From NCBI GenBank assembly GCA_036426205.1, contig CM071567.1:292450405-292514404 (forward strand): a stretch of 64,000 nt of DNA. Direction: 5' to 3'. Of this stretch, positions 33,350 through 46,394 are shown one piece after another (position 1 is the stretch's first letter; every line of letters begins with the position of its first letter). The notes below the pieces were generated by a model. It had not been told where the DNA came from, made no database searches, and was given only the letters and a program-made list of their open reading frames with translations. A program made the position numbers and the translations under genes. Origin of the DNA: Ascaphus truei (taxonomy: Eukaryota; Chordata; Amphibia; Anura; Ascaphidae).

Positions 33350-34010
33350 GAGGGGAGGGGACACAGTAACTCGTGATCACCGACTTGAGTTTCTGGCTGG
33401 TATTACATAAAATGCCACATTTGAAATTTTGCCCACATTCAAGTCTCACTTCACCCAGGTTAAATCGTGGATAATGCGCGTAAATGTCTTGGGAAATCTC
33501 ACGTAAGGGATAGGCTCGGATCAGGAAAACCCCGGGTACAAACAGACTATATCTGTATGTTGCAAAGACAATGCAACGACCCGTGGATTTGTCTGAATAT
33601 AGACTTTTTATTTATCCTATAGAAAGGTGGAACAACAGAGCGTATCTTCAGCATATAAACGGTTAACAAAAACATAACTCCTTCATAAGGGCTTTTCCTT
33701 TTTCCCAGCCAGGGTAGTCCCAATCCAGGATACACAGGAGCAAGAGTTCCAATATAAACAGAAACTTGGTGCAGTCTTCTCTCCCTCCAGACTTTCAGCA
33801 TTGGTCTCTCTGGTTCAGACAGGGACCCAGAGCACCGAGAGCTACAGACTTATAAGAACCTCTAACGAGCAAGGTGAATAGGCTAATCAAGTTAGCCTGT
33901 TCTCAGACTGGGATTGAACCCGCTCAGTGCTGTGCTCAACCTTTAATCCTAGGTCTTCCAAACATACGAATCAGATAGGGAATCCGCCCTGTCACAACAT
34001 GTTACAGTGT
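33350..34010. other. Unclassified repeat-like segment
   Basis: Moderate GC, with words typical of LTRs (GAGCACCGAGAGCTACAG, GGGATTGAACCCGCTCAG, CCCTGTCACAACATGTTACA), but no paired ends, TATA/AATAAA arrangement or TSD could be defined. No ORF of note. Confidence 0.35.
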
Positions 34011-34950
34011 AATTGCCCTAAAATGTATGTAGAAAAACAAACAAAACGGAATTAAGAAGAGCACTGGAACATCATACAGATATCATTAATAAAAATGAAA
34101 AGAGTAGTGCTGCAAGACATTTCAATGACGAGCATAATGGGAAGGTCGAATAATTTAGATGCATTGTAATAGAAGTGGTTAATCCTGACTCAAAAGGTGG
34201 AGATTGGAATTCAATTTCACTTCAACACGAAATAAAGTGGATAATTAGATTAGACTATTTATTTATTGAGGAATTCAAATTTTCAATTTTTCTCTAACAT
34301 ACAGTAATGCGTTCATATGAATATTTTTGTATAAATTGTTTCTCTTAATAACGATTTGTATGCTATGTGATGTTGAGATTTTGCTATACACTTTCGGTGG
34401 GAGGGACTATAAGATGTAACCAGGAAGGACTTACAGATAGCCCAGAAGAAGCCCTCAGTGTGAGGGGGAGAAATGTGCACTGGCTGTGCTGTGAAAAAGA
34501 CGCTCACTGAGCTATCCTTGAACCAACCAGGTTGTGAGAAATAGGCTTGCTAAATTATTCCTGTACCTGTATGTGGCCAGAGAGCAACTACATACAGCAT
34601 GGCCTTTCCCACCTATAGGCCAAATACATCCGGCTAAGCCTTTGTAATATCTGCTTCTGCTAGTATCAGTCCAGTTGTTCATGCAACCAAGAACACTTTT
34701 TCACAATGAAACTCCATTTTAAACCAAGCTACTACAAATATACAGTACATGGCAAAGATGCTATAAATGCTTGCAAAGCATTGAAATACAATAATACAAT
34801 TTTAAGTTTCATTTATAAATATATCTAAAATTACATTACCATACTCTTGTTGACCTACTTATCAATATTGTTCTGATCTTGTCTCTAGCAAAATTAGTTT
34901 AAGAGCGCAGATATAAAGGCAAATCCAAACAGTGCCACATAAAGCAACTC

Positions 34951-35390
34951 CGATTATAATTATCATTATCGTTTATTTGTAAAGCTTCAACATATTCCAC
35001 AGTGCGGTACAATGGGGGTGTAAATGTATGTATATTATATAAACAGAACGACATACCAAATCAGGACACAGAAGCGCAAACAGACACAGAAGGTAATAAG
35101 GGCCCTGCTTACAACCTAGAGGGAATAAGGGGCAATGTTGAAATAAAAGGTATAGTGGCTACTCGTTGTGGGACGAAGTGTGGCTCAGGATGGAGTATGG
35201 TCCCGCCGCACAGCTGATCGCATTTAGGTCTTAGGGGGTGAGGAGGTAATAAGGCAGGAGGAAAGGTGGATGTCATGGACAGAACGTAGGAAGCATTTAG
35301 GGATATACAGTATTTGGGGATTAGGGCTGAAATGTAAGGTGGGGCAGCGTTGTTGAGAGCTTTGTAAGCCAGAACTAGGTTTGCTTACAA
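34951..35390 (-). mobile_element. L2 LINE 3' end fragment
   Basis: The minus strand reads through TAGGTTGTAAGCAGGGCCCT and ends in TGTACCGCACTGTGGAATAT then GTTGAAGCTTTACAAATAAA, the typical L2 terminus. The part beyond about 35230 (GTTGTTGAGAGCTTTGTAAG) often accompanies such tails. No coding region is retained. Confidence 0.7.
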
Positions 35391-35887
35391 GCTATGAACT
35401 AATGAAATGGAATAGGGTATTGTCACAATAAAGTAATTTATTAAAGTTTAAGAGCAGTATAGCAACAAAGATATTAACCTCCTTACTAAAAGTACTTCAC
35501 ACTGTAGTTCTGGCAATTTAGGTCTGCGTAATAAAACTTTACAGGGCCGTGGTTTAAAATGGCAATCAAGAAATGTAAGAATGCATTCTGTTTATTCAGG
35601 AACTATCCATACCACACTGTTTATATTGAACTGATAGACAGGGGTAGTTGATGAGTCACATGCACCTATAGGTGTCAAGGAAAAAGATGCTTATCTGGAT
35701 TGGAGAGCTTCCAAGATGTTATCTTACATTCTTGACAAAGGTTGACCGAAAGGACACTGAGACGGTGAGGGGGTACCCAGGCCAATAATAAAGGTATCAT
35801 GCCTGGCTGGGTGCCCCTGAGCCATATTGGGGAGTGTCAGCTCTGCAACCCAGTTATGCATGTGAATGGTATTTTAATAAAGATGTA

Positions 35888-36284
35888 CTGCACCGACACA
35901 CTTTATTCGAGCAAATACCCAGTATGTACCTGGCAGATACCTGGAATGCGCCGCTCCTCACCTCTGACAAGCCCCGTTGCGTTTGCCTTCCCAGCCTGGG
36001 TTCATGCCTGGCTGACGGGCGGCTGATCTGTTAAATGATAATGATTAGGATTTAATAGGCTGCAATGCTTCGCGTGTCTACCAGATGGCATAAATTCATG
36101 AATTGTAATGCAGTATATATATATATACTGTGCAGTATTGCAGCCAGCGGGAATAAAATGCTTCAATCCCTTCCTGGAAAATACCTCAATGTACTCGGGC
36201 AGAAAACAGTCACAAACCTCAATACACCCGGGTATACCCGAATTCGTGGGACTAGCCGAGCTCGAATAAAGTGTGTCGCCAGTG
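35888..36284. mobile_element. TA-flanked MITE, 397 bp
   Basis: TA at 35886-35887 and 36285-36286. The ends share GACACACTTTATTCGAGC and its mirror. The right subterminal part GGCTAGTCCCACGAATTCGG mirrors the copy at 63761-64000. It contains a CAGTATATATATATATACTG palindrome. Several reading frames across it stay open, including a 180-residue minus frame at 36002-36544, but they have no domain and change between copies. Confidence 0.75.
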
Positions 36285-36756
36285 TATGTGTGTTTTACTG
36301 TTCCAGGTGTGCCAACCAGCGGAGATTTGAAGGGCATGAGTTTCAGGGATGATGAAGGGACCCAGCGTTGGGTCCGGCTGCGGGCGGAGGGGCGAGGCCT
36401 GTCCCCATTCCTCCCCTCTATAATCCCCCACCCCCGTCCCCCCCTTTCTATCTCTCCCCCTCTTCTCTCTCTCTTCTTTCCCGCCCTGAATAGATAAGGT
36501 GAGCAAAGAGACTTTAAAAACATGAACAAAGTGAATAGGAGCACACTGGAACAAATGAGACCTAACGTTGATGTATCTCGTTATTCTTTCTTAAGCTACT
36601 ATGTACCTTATGCCGTCGCCTGACTTCCTGTGTTAGGAGAACATGTTAAAAGTAACAATCACTGTATCTAATCTGTTTACATTCACTGTCATGTCTCTAT
36701 GTTGCTTTCAGCAAAAAAAAAAAAAACGTTTGAAAAATAAAATTTAAATAATAATA

Positions 36757-38106
36757 ATGTTGTCAGGGTGTGTTTGGGTAGAAGGGGGCCAGACTTGCTG
36801 GTTACCCCAAAAAATGTACCCAGGAATCCTACCAGATTCCTGGAGACATGAAGACACAGACCACCTGACAAAATCCTCCTTCGGAAGAAGTTAGCGGCTC
36901 ACTGCCAGATCTCCCTGCTTCAGCACAGACCATAACAGTAAAGACCGGGCAGGGGGAAATCACATTCCAGGGTCTCCCCACTAAATGCCCAAACCCCCAG
37001 AACTCAGTATAAGGGTTCGGAGTCTCTCCCACCAGGTAAAAGGTGGCAAGAGTGAAAATGTTTCTACGTCCAGCGCTTAAAGAATAAAAGCGGCTGTTGG
37101 CTAACTTTTGTTAGAAAGCTCCTCGCGCTCTGAAACTTGCTGTGCGCATAGTTCAGGGAGAAACATATAAAACAACCATAACTTAATTTTTATAGCATTT
37201 TATAAAAAATGATGAATGAAAGTCCCCCTAAAATAGTGTATAAAACATCATAGGAATAATTGGGCTTTGTTCAGAACACCCAAGACAGGGAAACCCTTAT
37301 TTATTGTAGCACCCCACTTAGTATGCGTGTAGTGACTCACTATAAATGAGCTGAGGATGTGCAGCTCCGGACTTCTAAGGTATCCCGCTGGCTTGATGCC
37401 ACAATGTCTGTAAAAGTCCGGAGTTGAAAGGGCTCAGTATCCCTAAGGTGTTAGGTTGGGAGGGGTCCCTCAGGTAACCCCATCCTAAAGTTTGGGCAAA
37501 TGGTGGCCGGCCCAGACTCACTGTCGCTAGGTAGAGGGGCTGGGTCTCATATTCTAAGAAGCAAAGGTGCTACGTTCGCGCATGCGCCTAGCAGAAGAAG
37601 CCCCTCTGCCAAGTTTGTGAAGTATTGGCAACTCTGGGATAGGTGGGAAGTTATTCCCACGAAGAGATTGGCTGCACTTGTTAGGTATAGGGTTCTGAAC
37701 CCTATAAGAATTCCTGCAGCCCATCGGGAATCAGATTTACCTTAAGATTCATCAGAGATTTCGTACCAAGATACCAAGCTTCCAAGTGCCATTACCGTAG
37801 TGGCAGAACAAAGGAAGCAGCTCCGTCTGAGTATACAGCGGTTGTGACTAGCGCCGCTGACGAGGACAGTTCCAAGCCATTTCACGAGTAACTCCCGCTC
37901 CTGGGAAATTGCTCCTAAAGATTTTATTTTTCATCATTTCGTTCTGGAAACAAATTATTTTGTTTGCCCCCATCCCAGTAAGTATATTTTGACTGTAGTT
38001 GTGGAACATTGTGTGTATGTCTTTTCGTGGAATAAACTACAATTTATTTTCCCTCCTTGCTTTGATCCCGGTATAAATGTGTTAATAAACCTGGTCTCCC
38101 GTGACA
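36757..38106 (+). mobile_element. Possible solo LTR
   Basis: Starts TGTTGTCAGGGTGTG and ends CCTGGTCTCCCGTGACA, a TG..CA pair about 1.35 kb apart. It has AATAAACTAC (about 38030) and AATAAACCTGG (about 38085) near the end and ACCCTATAAGAATTCC as a possible core promoter. No matching TSD was found, so the boundaries are tentative and the superfamily is open. Confidence 0.4.
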
Positions 38107-39290
38107 GACACTAAATACTAATCATTACAGAGTAATACTATCTAAGATAATTTACATTCGGTGCAATTCTCAGTGATGACAGGTATAAATCTGTAAACGG
38201 CAAAAATACACAATCGTGGTATAGTTTTACAAATATCAGACAAGTAATTTTACGCTCAAGGGTATACAATACAAGGGACTGTCACATGTGATACCTTGCG
38301 AAAATCAAATCCCCCTGAATGCAAGGATGAGGTTGGTTACCATTAATCTGGGGATTCATTTAGAAAATTAAATTAGAAATTAAATAAACCTTAATGCAAT
38401 TTCCCTGTAAAGGTAGCTAAGATACAATAGTTTTCTTATATGGAAAAAAGATAATTTTAGTGTGTGCGAGTCCCTGTAGTGGGGCATACGGAGAGGCAGG
38501 TCTCAAAAAAGTGCAACGTTTGGCTTTTATTTAGCAAGAACGGCTAACAATATAAATAGCTTCCTTCAGCATAATCAAAATGAAAGAAAACAGTCTTGTA
38601 CACGCATATTGTAACTACTCTAGTCCACAACTACTTCAGATCATCTCTTTAACAATTTAGCAGTATACAGTATATAATGACATGACTTGCCCTCCCTTGC
38701 TCTTTTTTCTTTTTAAAATAAAGTAGAACTTCCAGGGGATGTGCCTTCAAGATAGCTGCTTAATAACAGAGCTCTCTGCCTGGCTTTTCTTCATCCCCAG
38801 CCATCATCCTACCAACTTAAATTGTTAGTTTTACGGTACCTACTATGGATTGTAGGACAAACTAAGGGCTCTCTTTTGAAACCTGTATTGTCTGCTACGG
38901 ATTTACCCCTGGTTGTCAGGAATCTATATTAAGGCTGTTGCCAAGCCCATGGTAGGGTGTTTCCTGTGACTACAATATTAGCATCAGCCTGAAGCTGGAG
39001 TCTTTTCTTCACATATCAGACAGCCTTGTTTTGGAACTTCACAGACTGCTACTACACTATGTCCTGGCTGAGACCTTCATGGAATTGCAACGTGCTGGAG
39101 AAAGACGTGCTAAGGCGAGACTTGCCCGGTAAATATGCAGCTTCTAGCTGTCTACTGTATCACTATAACACTGCACCTCCCATTGGAGCACTGATAATAT
39201 CTCAACACATTTAACACCTACCACTGACTTTGACTTTGTTTTGTATGTTAGTTTTGGGAATACAAATAATCTTTAAGCTACTTTTCTAAG
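38107..39290. other. Unassigned intron or LTR-like sequence
   Basis: Includes AGTCCCTGTAGTGGGGCATA near 38470 and a C/T-rich region that looks like LTR-type sequence, without paired ends. No ORF recognised. Confidence 0.3.
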
Positions 39291-39294
39291 TTCT

Positions 39295-39636
39295 GTGTCC
39301 AGGGTTTCTATTATGACTTGCCTCTTGATAAACCGGAATATAGGCGTGAGAGACAATCCTGGGCACAACGTGAGCCCCAAACTAGAGATAATGTGGCTGA
39401 TACAACAAAGGAAGAATTATTGGCTTAATAGCAAATGTGATTCTCTCAGGGCTGTTACGTGGAAACCTTTGAGGGCTTTTGAAAAACACCAACCAATAAT
39501 ATCAGAACCAGAAAATGATCACACAGAAAGTGAGACAGAAATCACACCTTCCCTTTTACAATATATGTCTGAGAGGAACTCTGCTGAAATATCACAGAAC
39601 CGGGTGGCCAAGTCAGTATACCCTCTCAGTCTCTGA
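39295..39636 (+). other. 113-residue open frame, unknown
   Basis: The frame includes INRNIGVRDNPGHNVSPKLE and a Glu/Ser/Thr-rich stretch (SEPENDHTESETEITPSLLQ). No domain, signal peptide or membrane segment is apparent. It overlaps another frame further on (39515-39883). It may be part of a retroelement gag-like region or chance. I do not claim a function. Confidence 0.2.
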
Positions 39637-40796
39637 AGTCTCTGAGCCGACACCCATCTTGAATGTGCCCTACTCTGTGATCCTGCTTGCTAATGCACCT
39701 AGGAAGCCACTACATCCTGTACCTATGTCCTACAGGCTCCCCTACTTCCTATCCTGTATAATCAAACATTTTACAAAATGCATGAAATGTCCTCTAACTT
39801 TTTCTGCTGGGCTGGAAGGAGATTTCAACTACTCAATGACACACCGTTTGCCATTGTTGCTTATAGTCCTCACAGCCAATTAACCATTGCCTGGGCTTCA
39901 TTACTTCAAAGATTTTGTCAACAAAGGACTTTTTTTCTATAACTATTGTTATTAATTTAAATCTGTTAATTTGTTTATATTAGAACAGTGCTAGTCCTGA
40001 GAATTTTCTCTCTTCCCGATTAAACAGAGACTGTTATATGGAGATGGTGATTGCAAACTTTATTTGAATGACCTCAAATTACACATCTTTGCTGTGAGCA
40101 TTGAAATCCTTGGGTTAACTTAGAAATGTGTAAACTAAAATTATTCCAACCTTTCACATGTAAGTTGTCTTCTGTATCCTAGTACAGTGCATAACTGGAT
40201 ATAACTACAGAAGGATGATTATTATAGGAACGTATTCTTGCACAGAATTACATCCCTCTGCCTTTGTTGCGTAAAAGTTGCTGAATTTGCTCAGTCTGTT
40301 CAGTTACTCTGATCACTCTCAGTAATATGGTTATCTTAAAAGGACAAGAGACCAATATAAAAATCAGGAAATGTAAATATGTCTTTAGAATAATATTCTT
40401 ATGAATAATACACGTGTAAAGCCCTAATTAATCTTAATTCTCTTTACTATTCTAAACTCACAGTTTTGCTTCTTTTTTTACATTTTACTTCACTGATTTT
40501 CTAGTGTATATTCATTTTGATCCCTTTCACCACTCCTGCTTTATTAACTGTATAGTCACAATTTAAAAATGTATCTGGTTTAAAATGTTAAAATAGAAAA
40601 AAGAAAGAAAAGAGTAAGAAAACAATTTAACAACTTTAAAATGGCACACAACAATTACTCTGTGTATTTCTAAAGGAACTGTATGAATATCTGACTAAAA
40701 CTTTGATAGTTTGTAATATACTGGGCTGGTAACACATACTTCATGTGCCCGATGTATATGTTGTCCCCAATAAAGAGATACTTAAAAAAAAGAAAA

Positions 40797-41421
40797 AATT
40801 ACAAATGAAAGCAGGGAAGCCGCGCTGGTGCTGTCAGACGTTAATATTGAAATAAGCCCCTTGCTGCTGGATGCGTGGAGGTACTCCCAATCGCTCCTAC
40901 AGTATGTGAAAACGCCCTTAGGCGTTTTCACCATGTAACGAAAAGAACAAAGATGCACACAGCGCACCGGGGGTTAATAAAGAATTACGTAGCCATATGC
41001 GTATTCACAAGTAACTTATACAGTTGTAAGTAGTATACCTAATAGATGAAAAAATCACCAAAGATATAACTGAGGCTCAATTGAGACGACCAAAAATATA
41101 TATAATATAACACATTAACACAATATTTATTTAAAAAGGCGATACAGAAATAAATGTGTATAAGTGCTAGCCACCAATAACACAACGCCTTGTAAAAATA
41201 CAGATACAATAAAAAAAACCTACAGTGAGTACAAATAACAAGTAATAACTCCGTTGTAGACATACAGTACCTAAAAACAAACAAGCCACAAATGGGGATG
41301 CCGAGATACTAACCGGGAAAGATATACAAGTGGGACTGCTATGATCAGCGCTGATGTTTGTGTCCGGACACAAACATCAGCGCTGATCACAGCAGTCCCG
41401 CTTGTATATATTTCCCGGGTT
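40797..41421 (-). mobile_element. PLE-type arm ending in a 110-bp hairpin
   Basis: Non-coding, with the same general layout as the other inverted-arm PLE derivatives: a long left arm (40797-41365) and a short right arm (41366-41421) that mirrors its inner end exactly at the junction. An additional small hairpin GTGAAAACGCC-CTTA-GGCGTTTTCAC lies at 40908-40933. No hammerhead core or TSD was found, so assignment to PLEs is by analogy. Confidence 0.4.
41311..41421. repeat. 110-bp perfect-centre palindrome
   Basis: The arms of about 55 bp meet without spacer at GTGTCC/GGACAC. The left arm CAAGTGGGACTGCTATGATC matches the right arm mirror except for four or five positions. It lies immediately 5' of the L2 fragment. 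Confidence 0.9.
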
Positions 41422-41479
41422 TGCCAACAATTATTTGATTCTTAATTTTTTAAACATGCTTAAAAGAATAAGACCACAG

Positions 41480-42836
41480 ATAAGGCCATTAACTCCACCG
41501 TGGGACCTTAACCTGATCCCAGAAGCCTATACCACTGCCTTTTCCCTTGCCAAGTAAACATACTTTTTTTCACTCGTACTACCGTAACCCTGTCCTAAAC
41601 AGTAACTCTCTCCAACTATTTGCCACATGTAAATCCCTTTCCTGCTAACTAAATCTGCACCCTCCTTTTACCCTCATGGCCCAAGACCTTGTCACCTACT
41701 TCACAGACATTAAATCAGGCATGACTTAAGTCTTTATGTCAAGCTCCACATGCACCACCTACCTCCCCTCACATACCTAAATCTACCCACACCTAATTTA
41801 CCCCAATAACTGAGGATGAGGTCTCCATGCTCCTCTCATCATCTCAACCTAGAACCTGCACCCTTAATACTATTCGCTCACATCTCTGCTCCCTCTCTGG
41901 CACACTAAGCCCCACCATAACTCGCCTTTTTAACCTCTCGCTCACCTCTGGTACATTCCCATCTTCTTATAAACAAAACGCCCATTCTAAAGAAACGCTC
42001 TCTTGCCCAGCCTCCCTGTCTAATTACCAGCCTATTGCTCTTCTCTCTTTTGCCTCCAGGCTACTGTACTTGAGCGACTTATATACTGTACAACAGCTTT
42101 ACTAACTTTCTATCCTCCAACGCCCTGCTTGACTCTTTGCAATCTGGTTTCCATTCTCCAAGGGTCACTTCTCCTTACTAATGCTCTTTGATCTCTCAAC
42201 TCCCTTCGACACTGTTGATCATCCCTTCTACTACACACTCTCCACTCTATTGGCCTCTGTGATGCAGCCCTCTCTTGGTTCACGTCCTACCTATCCAAAC
42301 GCTCCTTCAGTGTTTCCTTCTCTAGTGTCTCCTCCTCTTCACTCCCTCTTTCTGTTGGAGTCCCACAATGCTCTGTCTCCTGTCCCTCTGCTCATCTCAC
42401 TCTACACCTCTTCTCTTGGAGAACTAATACAATCTTTTGGCTTTCATGATCATCATTATGCTGATGAAACCCAAATCTATCCCTCCTCCCCCGACCTCTC
42501 CCCTCATCTCTTGTCCGTGTCACCAATTTCTCTCTTCATTGTCCTCCAGGATGTGCCACCATTATCTGAAGCTTAACATGTCCAAGACAGAACTAATACT
42601 CTTTCCATCTTCCACTGCCACCACTACACCCAAATTCTCCTTCACTGTTAATAACAGCACAATCTCATCAACACCCCAAGTCCGCTGTCTAGGGGTCATT
42701 TTTGACTCAGACCTCTCCTTTATTCCTCACATTGAGTCTCTCACTAAGTCCTGCCATCTCCACCTCCAAAATATTACCAGGATACAATCTTTTCTCGCTC
42801 ATGATGCAACTAAAATACTAATAAATCCTAATAATT
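41480..42836 (+). mobile_element. L2 LINE fragment with RT
   Basis: Plus-strand L2, 5'-truncated and lacking its 3' tail. It starts in degraded sequence between endonuclease and RT (LFATCKSL-like, AQDLVTYFTD) and ends inside the C-terminal part of ORF2 at about 42836. Confidence 0.85.
41827..42836 (+). pseudogene. L2 reverse transcriptase, broken
   Basis: Readable blocks across frames: TRLFNLSLTSGTFPSSYKQ (RT block 1), SLSNYQPIALLSFASRLLYL (block 2), LLTNALF-like, then [15 protein letters not shown] (block 3, altered from LLDLSAAFD), [20 protein letters not shown], the catalytic region HHHYADETQIY (YADD changed to YADE), and HHYLKLNMSKTELILFPSS plus LGVIFDSDLSFIPH. Many frameshifts. The Asp-to-Glu change at the second catalytic Asp and the broken frames make it inactive. 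Confidence 0.9.
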
Positions 42837-42839
42837 AAA

Positions 42840-45220
42840 ATGAAAATGCAGCAAATATTATCTATTACTACAGAACTGATTTATAAAAATAAATTAAAGA
42901 AAAAAAATGTAGGATAATGCTTGTATTGCCTCTTTAAGCGCTTTTGTACTAAGGACTGTACCACATGGGGTTATTTAACATAACCCTTGTGAAAAAATAT
43001 ATGCATTTGTATTTAATCACTTTGTTTACATATTATAAGTCTAGTTTTGTGAACACACTGTACACTTACAATACTGTGAATTATGCAGATGATGGATGGT
43101 GGATAAAGCAAAATTAGCAGTCTGCTATACTTGTACGGTCAGTATTGGGTAAAACCAATGTACATTTCTAGCTTAACAAACTCATTAGCTTGAGCTCTAT
43201 TTACATTGCCTCCATTTAATTACTGAGCTGCAGGAGGATGTCAAAATGTGAATTAGCTTATGCTGTTGTGTCACACGGTGCATGAAATCAGTTAGAATAA
43301 ATTCGTAAACAAATTGCGCTTGTCAAAAGCAATCAACAATTCCAGGAGCTTGCTCAACTTTTGCAGCTAGTGCACTTTTTTTACTTGATAGATATAACTG
43401 CGTTCAAGTCTCTCAAGACCGTCACAGCATTTTCAAGATGTTTCTGATTGCTTAGCATTAATTATAATCTGGTGTAATGGTAAAACTCTGTAGAGGCATT
43501 GTGAACTTACTTTTTTGTGTAACTGGATTTTGGTCAACATTCAACAGAAATCATAGTGAAGAACTCATGTGAGGAAAAAGAAATACATGAAAAGAGTGAT
43601 TCACCAAAAACTGGTAGTCACCGTTGACATTCACAATATATATTTTTTATAAAACATAGAAAATAAGATGTGTTTAATACTTCTATTCCCTACAAATTTT
43701 AGATGTTTAGTTATCAAGCACTTACAGTGTCCATGTAAAATCCAGTCCAGTTAAGTGGTATCATCCATGTGTTATTATATAACTACACAAATAGAATACA
43801 AATTTCAGTGTAAGCAAATAGCTTTAAAACATTGACTTCAAGTAATTTTGTATTTGTAACACCTGTGAGCCTGCAATGTACTGTATGGCAGCACAAAACA
43901 CAAAACAATAATTTTTAAAATGATCTTTACAGCTGAGCCTTGGTGCTGGTAGTATCAAAATAAAATTAAATTATACTACATTTTAATTCGTAACATCAGC
44001 TTTTCATACATACAGTGTATAACCTCCGCCATTGTCTTTATCTGTGCTTAGGAAAGTCTGATTTCAAGTGACCTAATGTTAACACATTAAAACAATGTGC
44101 TGCAGATGTAGCCAATGTTAAAGGTCCTGGGCAGTGGGAAATCTCTCTGTGGAGGGGGGTGAGGTAGGGGGGAGGGGTAGGGGGGAGGTCCCATTTGGAA
44201 AACAGATCCCCCGAAGGCAGGCTTGGCTTTTATTTAATGTTCCCGAAGCTGCAGCGTTTTGTTTTTCATCCTGCAGCTCCTGGAACAGTAAATTGGCCTA
44301 CATCTGCAGTTCGATAAACATTATTTCCTCTATTAACAGACGTGGAGGGCTTATGAGTCATAATTCTTTTTGCAGGAGTGGCATTTTAGATCAAAATATG
44401 AAAATATTTTTTTATGCCACTTCAGTATTGTTTCATAAAACAATAAATAGGAGTCCTATATATTTTGAATTCTAGCTGAAAAGTCATTCAAACATACTAC
44501 GTATTTTATCTTACTTTCACTGGTAATTTTTATATTTTACTAAAACCAACAGTAAATCTGTGATCAACGTACTAACAAACATGACAATTAAGTTGTAGAC
44601 ATACTAAGGTTTTTTTGTTTTTTTTCATTTACAGTACAAGACCAAAAAATATTTTATTAACACACTTATGACTGTAATTACACTGCATTATCTCAAAAAA
44701 GATACACTACAAGTACTATCACATCATGGAAAAAAAGGCAATGTATGAACTGGACAATTTGAATCTCAAAAATCAACTATAATCTGGAAAAAGCATTTAG
44801 CAATTTACAGTAGTACATTACATTCAGTACACATTTTCAGTAGCAAGCAGCAGAGTAGACATACAAGGTTGAATCAGACCCTACCAAATAATTAAAGTGC
44901 ACAAATTAACTAAACTGGCATAGACAGCAAGAAGGAACATACAGTACTACTTAGCCGAATGGCCAAGTAAGCAAGTGACCAGGCAAACTAAGATTAACAG
45001 TTCTGCTCATTAATATACTTCCCTTTCTTTGTACTACCACTTGATATCCTTCTGACCACTAATTAAATTAAGAATGGTATGACAATAAAACTTGAAGTAG
45101 TGTAAAAATGGTTCCAGCTGATTATTAAATTAGTCCTGAGAGACACATTTTGAAGATAACACATTGCCAGCACGAGCTGTTGAACATTTGACACGACTCT
45201 TCTGGTGAAATAATTAACAG
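42840..45220. other. Longest repeat-poor intron stretch
   Basis: AT-rich and without recognised mobile elements or exons. 43190-43480 has many ATTA words (CATTTAATTACTGAGCTGC, GAATTAGCTTATGC, GCATTAATTATAATC) and 44220-44400 is more mixed in composition. Both are candidates for conserved non-coding sequence. The open frame at 44134-44475 has no domain. Confidence 0.35.
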
Positions 45221-45226
45221 CTAAAT

Positions 45227-45406
45227 CAGGGGTGGGCAACTCCAGTCTTCACGGGCCACGAACAGGTCAGGTTTTCAGGATATCCCTGATTCAGCACAGG
45301 TTGCTCAGTCTTTGACTGAGCCATTGATTGAGCCACTTGTGCTGAAGCAGGGATAGCCTGAAAACCTAACCTGGTGGCGCTTGAAGACTAGAGTTGCCCA
45401 CCCCTG
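45227..45406. mobile_element. hAT-type MITE, 180 bp palindrome
   Basis: Begins CAGGGGTGGGCAACTCCAG and ends with its mirror. The interior is palindromic (CAGGATATCCCTG.., GACTGAGCCATTGATTGAG). This is a very common amphibian hAT MITE type. The expected 8-bp TSD is poorly conserved (AGCTAAAT/CGATTGAT), so the insertion is old. Confidence 0.85.
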
Positions 45407-46008
45407 CGATTGATGCTATCCATCTGTTAACAGCAAAGACAAAGATAAGTTCTCCAGGACCGGGATGTACCATGCAAAAACATGCTTTGTCCTTTTATTC
45501 TGAACACTATATTTTGGGGGTAATAACTTAAAAATTAAATAGAGAGTGGAGATCTTTAATACATTTTTAAGTTTTTCCGCTTCTTCAACAGCAGCCACAG
45601 GACATATATATTTAAGTGTGTCAATGCAAAAACCCCAGCCTATCCATTTTTAATAGACGTGCTATCTTAAATATTCATTAAAGTTAGGGAAGAAGATGTG
45701 CAAACCCCTCCCCCCTGAGAACTGCCGCGCATAATGATAATGCTCTCGCTCTATGCGTTTCGGTTCTCTCACAATTCCTTACATAAATTAAATCTAATAG
45801 AAAGCACAAGAAAAGTGACCGAGGTCACAACAGTCCCCTTTGAAACGCACTCATGGTAAATTAACAGATATATATATATATATATACACAAAAGGATATA
45901 ACATCCACAGAAGGACTACGGTATCTAACTCAACCAAACACCTATAGTAAACTATGGTGGCAAAACGTCTAAACTGCTAAAATAAAAAATAACAAACTTT
46001 TAATAGTA

Positions 46009-46339
46009 CAGGCATACCCCGCATTAACGTACGCAATGGGACCGGAGCATGTATGTAAAGCGAAAATGTACTTAAAGTGAAACACTACCTTTTCCCACTT
46101 ATCGATACATGTACTGTACTGCAATCGTAATATACGTGCATAACTGATGTAAATAACGAATTTGTAACAGGCTCTATAGTCTCCCCGCTTGCGCACAGCT
46201 TCGGTGCAGGTAGGGAGCCGGTATTGCTGTTCAGGACGTGCTGACAGGCGCATGCGCGAGCTGCCGTTTGCCTATTGGGCGATATGTACTTACTCGCGAG
46301 TGTACTTAAAGAGAGTGTCCTTAAAGCGGGGTATGCCTG
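46009..46339. mobile_element. TA-flanked MITE, 331 bp, with internal empty-site proof
   Basis: Inverted ends CAGGCATACCCCGC; TA at 46007-46008 and 46340-46341. The related PLE sequence on the plus strand at about 52290-52312 reads straight through (TGTATACTATTAAAA) with a single TA where this copy has TA-element-TA. The insertion site and TSD are therefore proven within the window. No transposase. Confidence 0.92.
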
Positions 46340-46394
46340 TATACAATAACAACGCCGAAAAACACAAGTGACAAAGTATGTAAAAGTGTATATA

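Noticed and set aside
36002..36544. Minus-strand 180-residue open frame
   Set aside because: Largely the TA-flanked MITE read through; no domain, and the second copy at 63.7 kb encodes a different frame.
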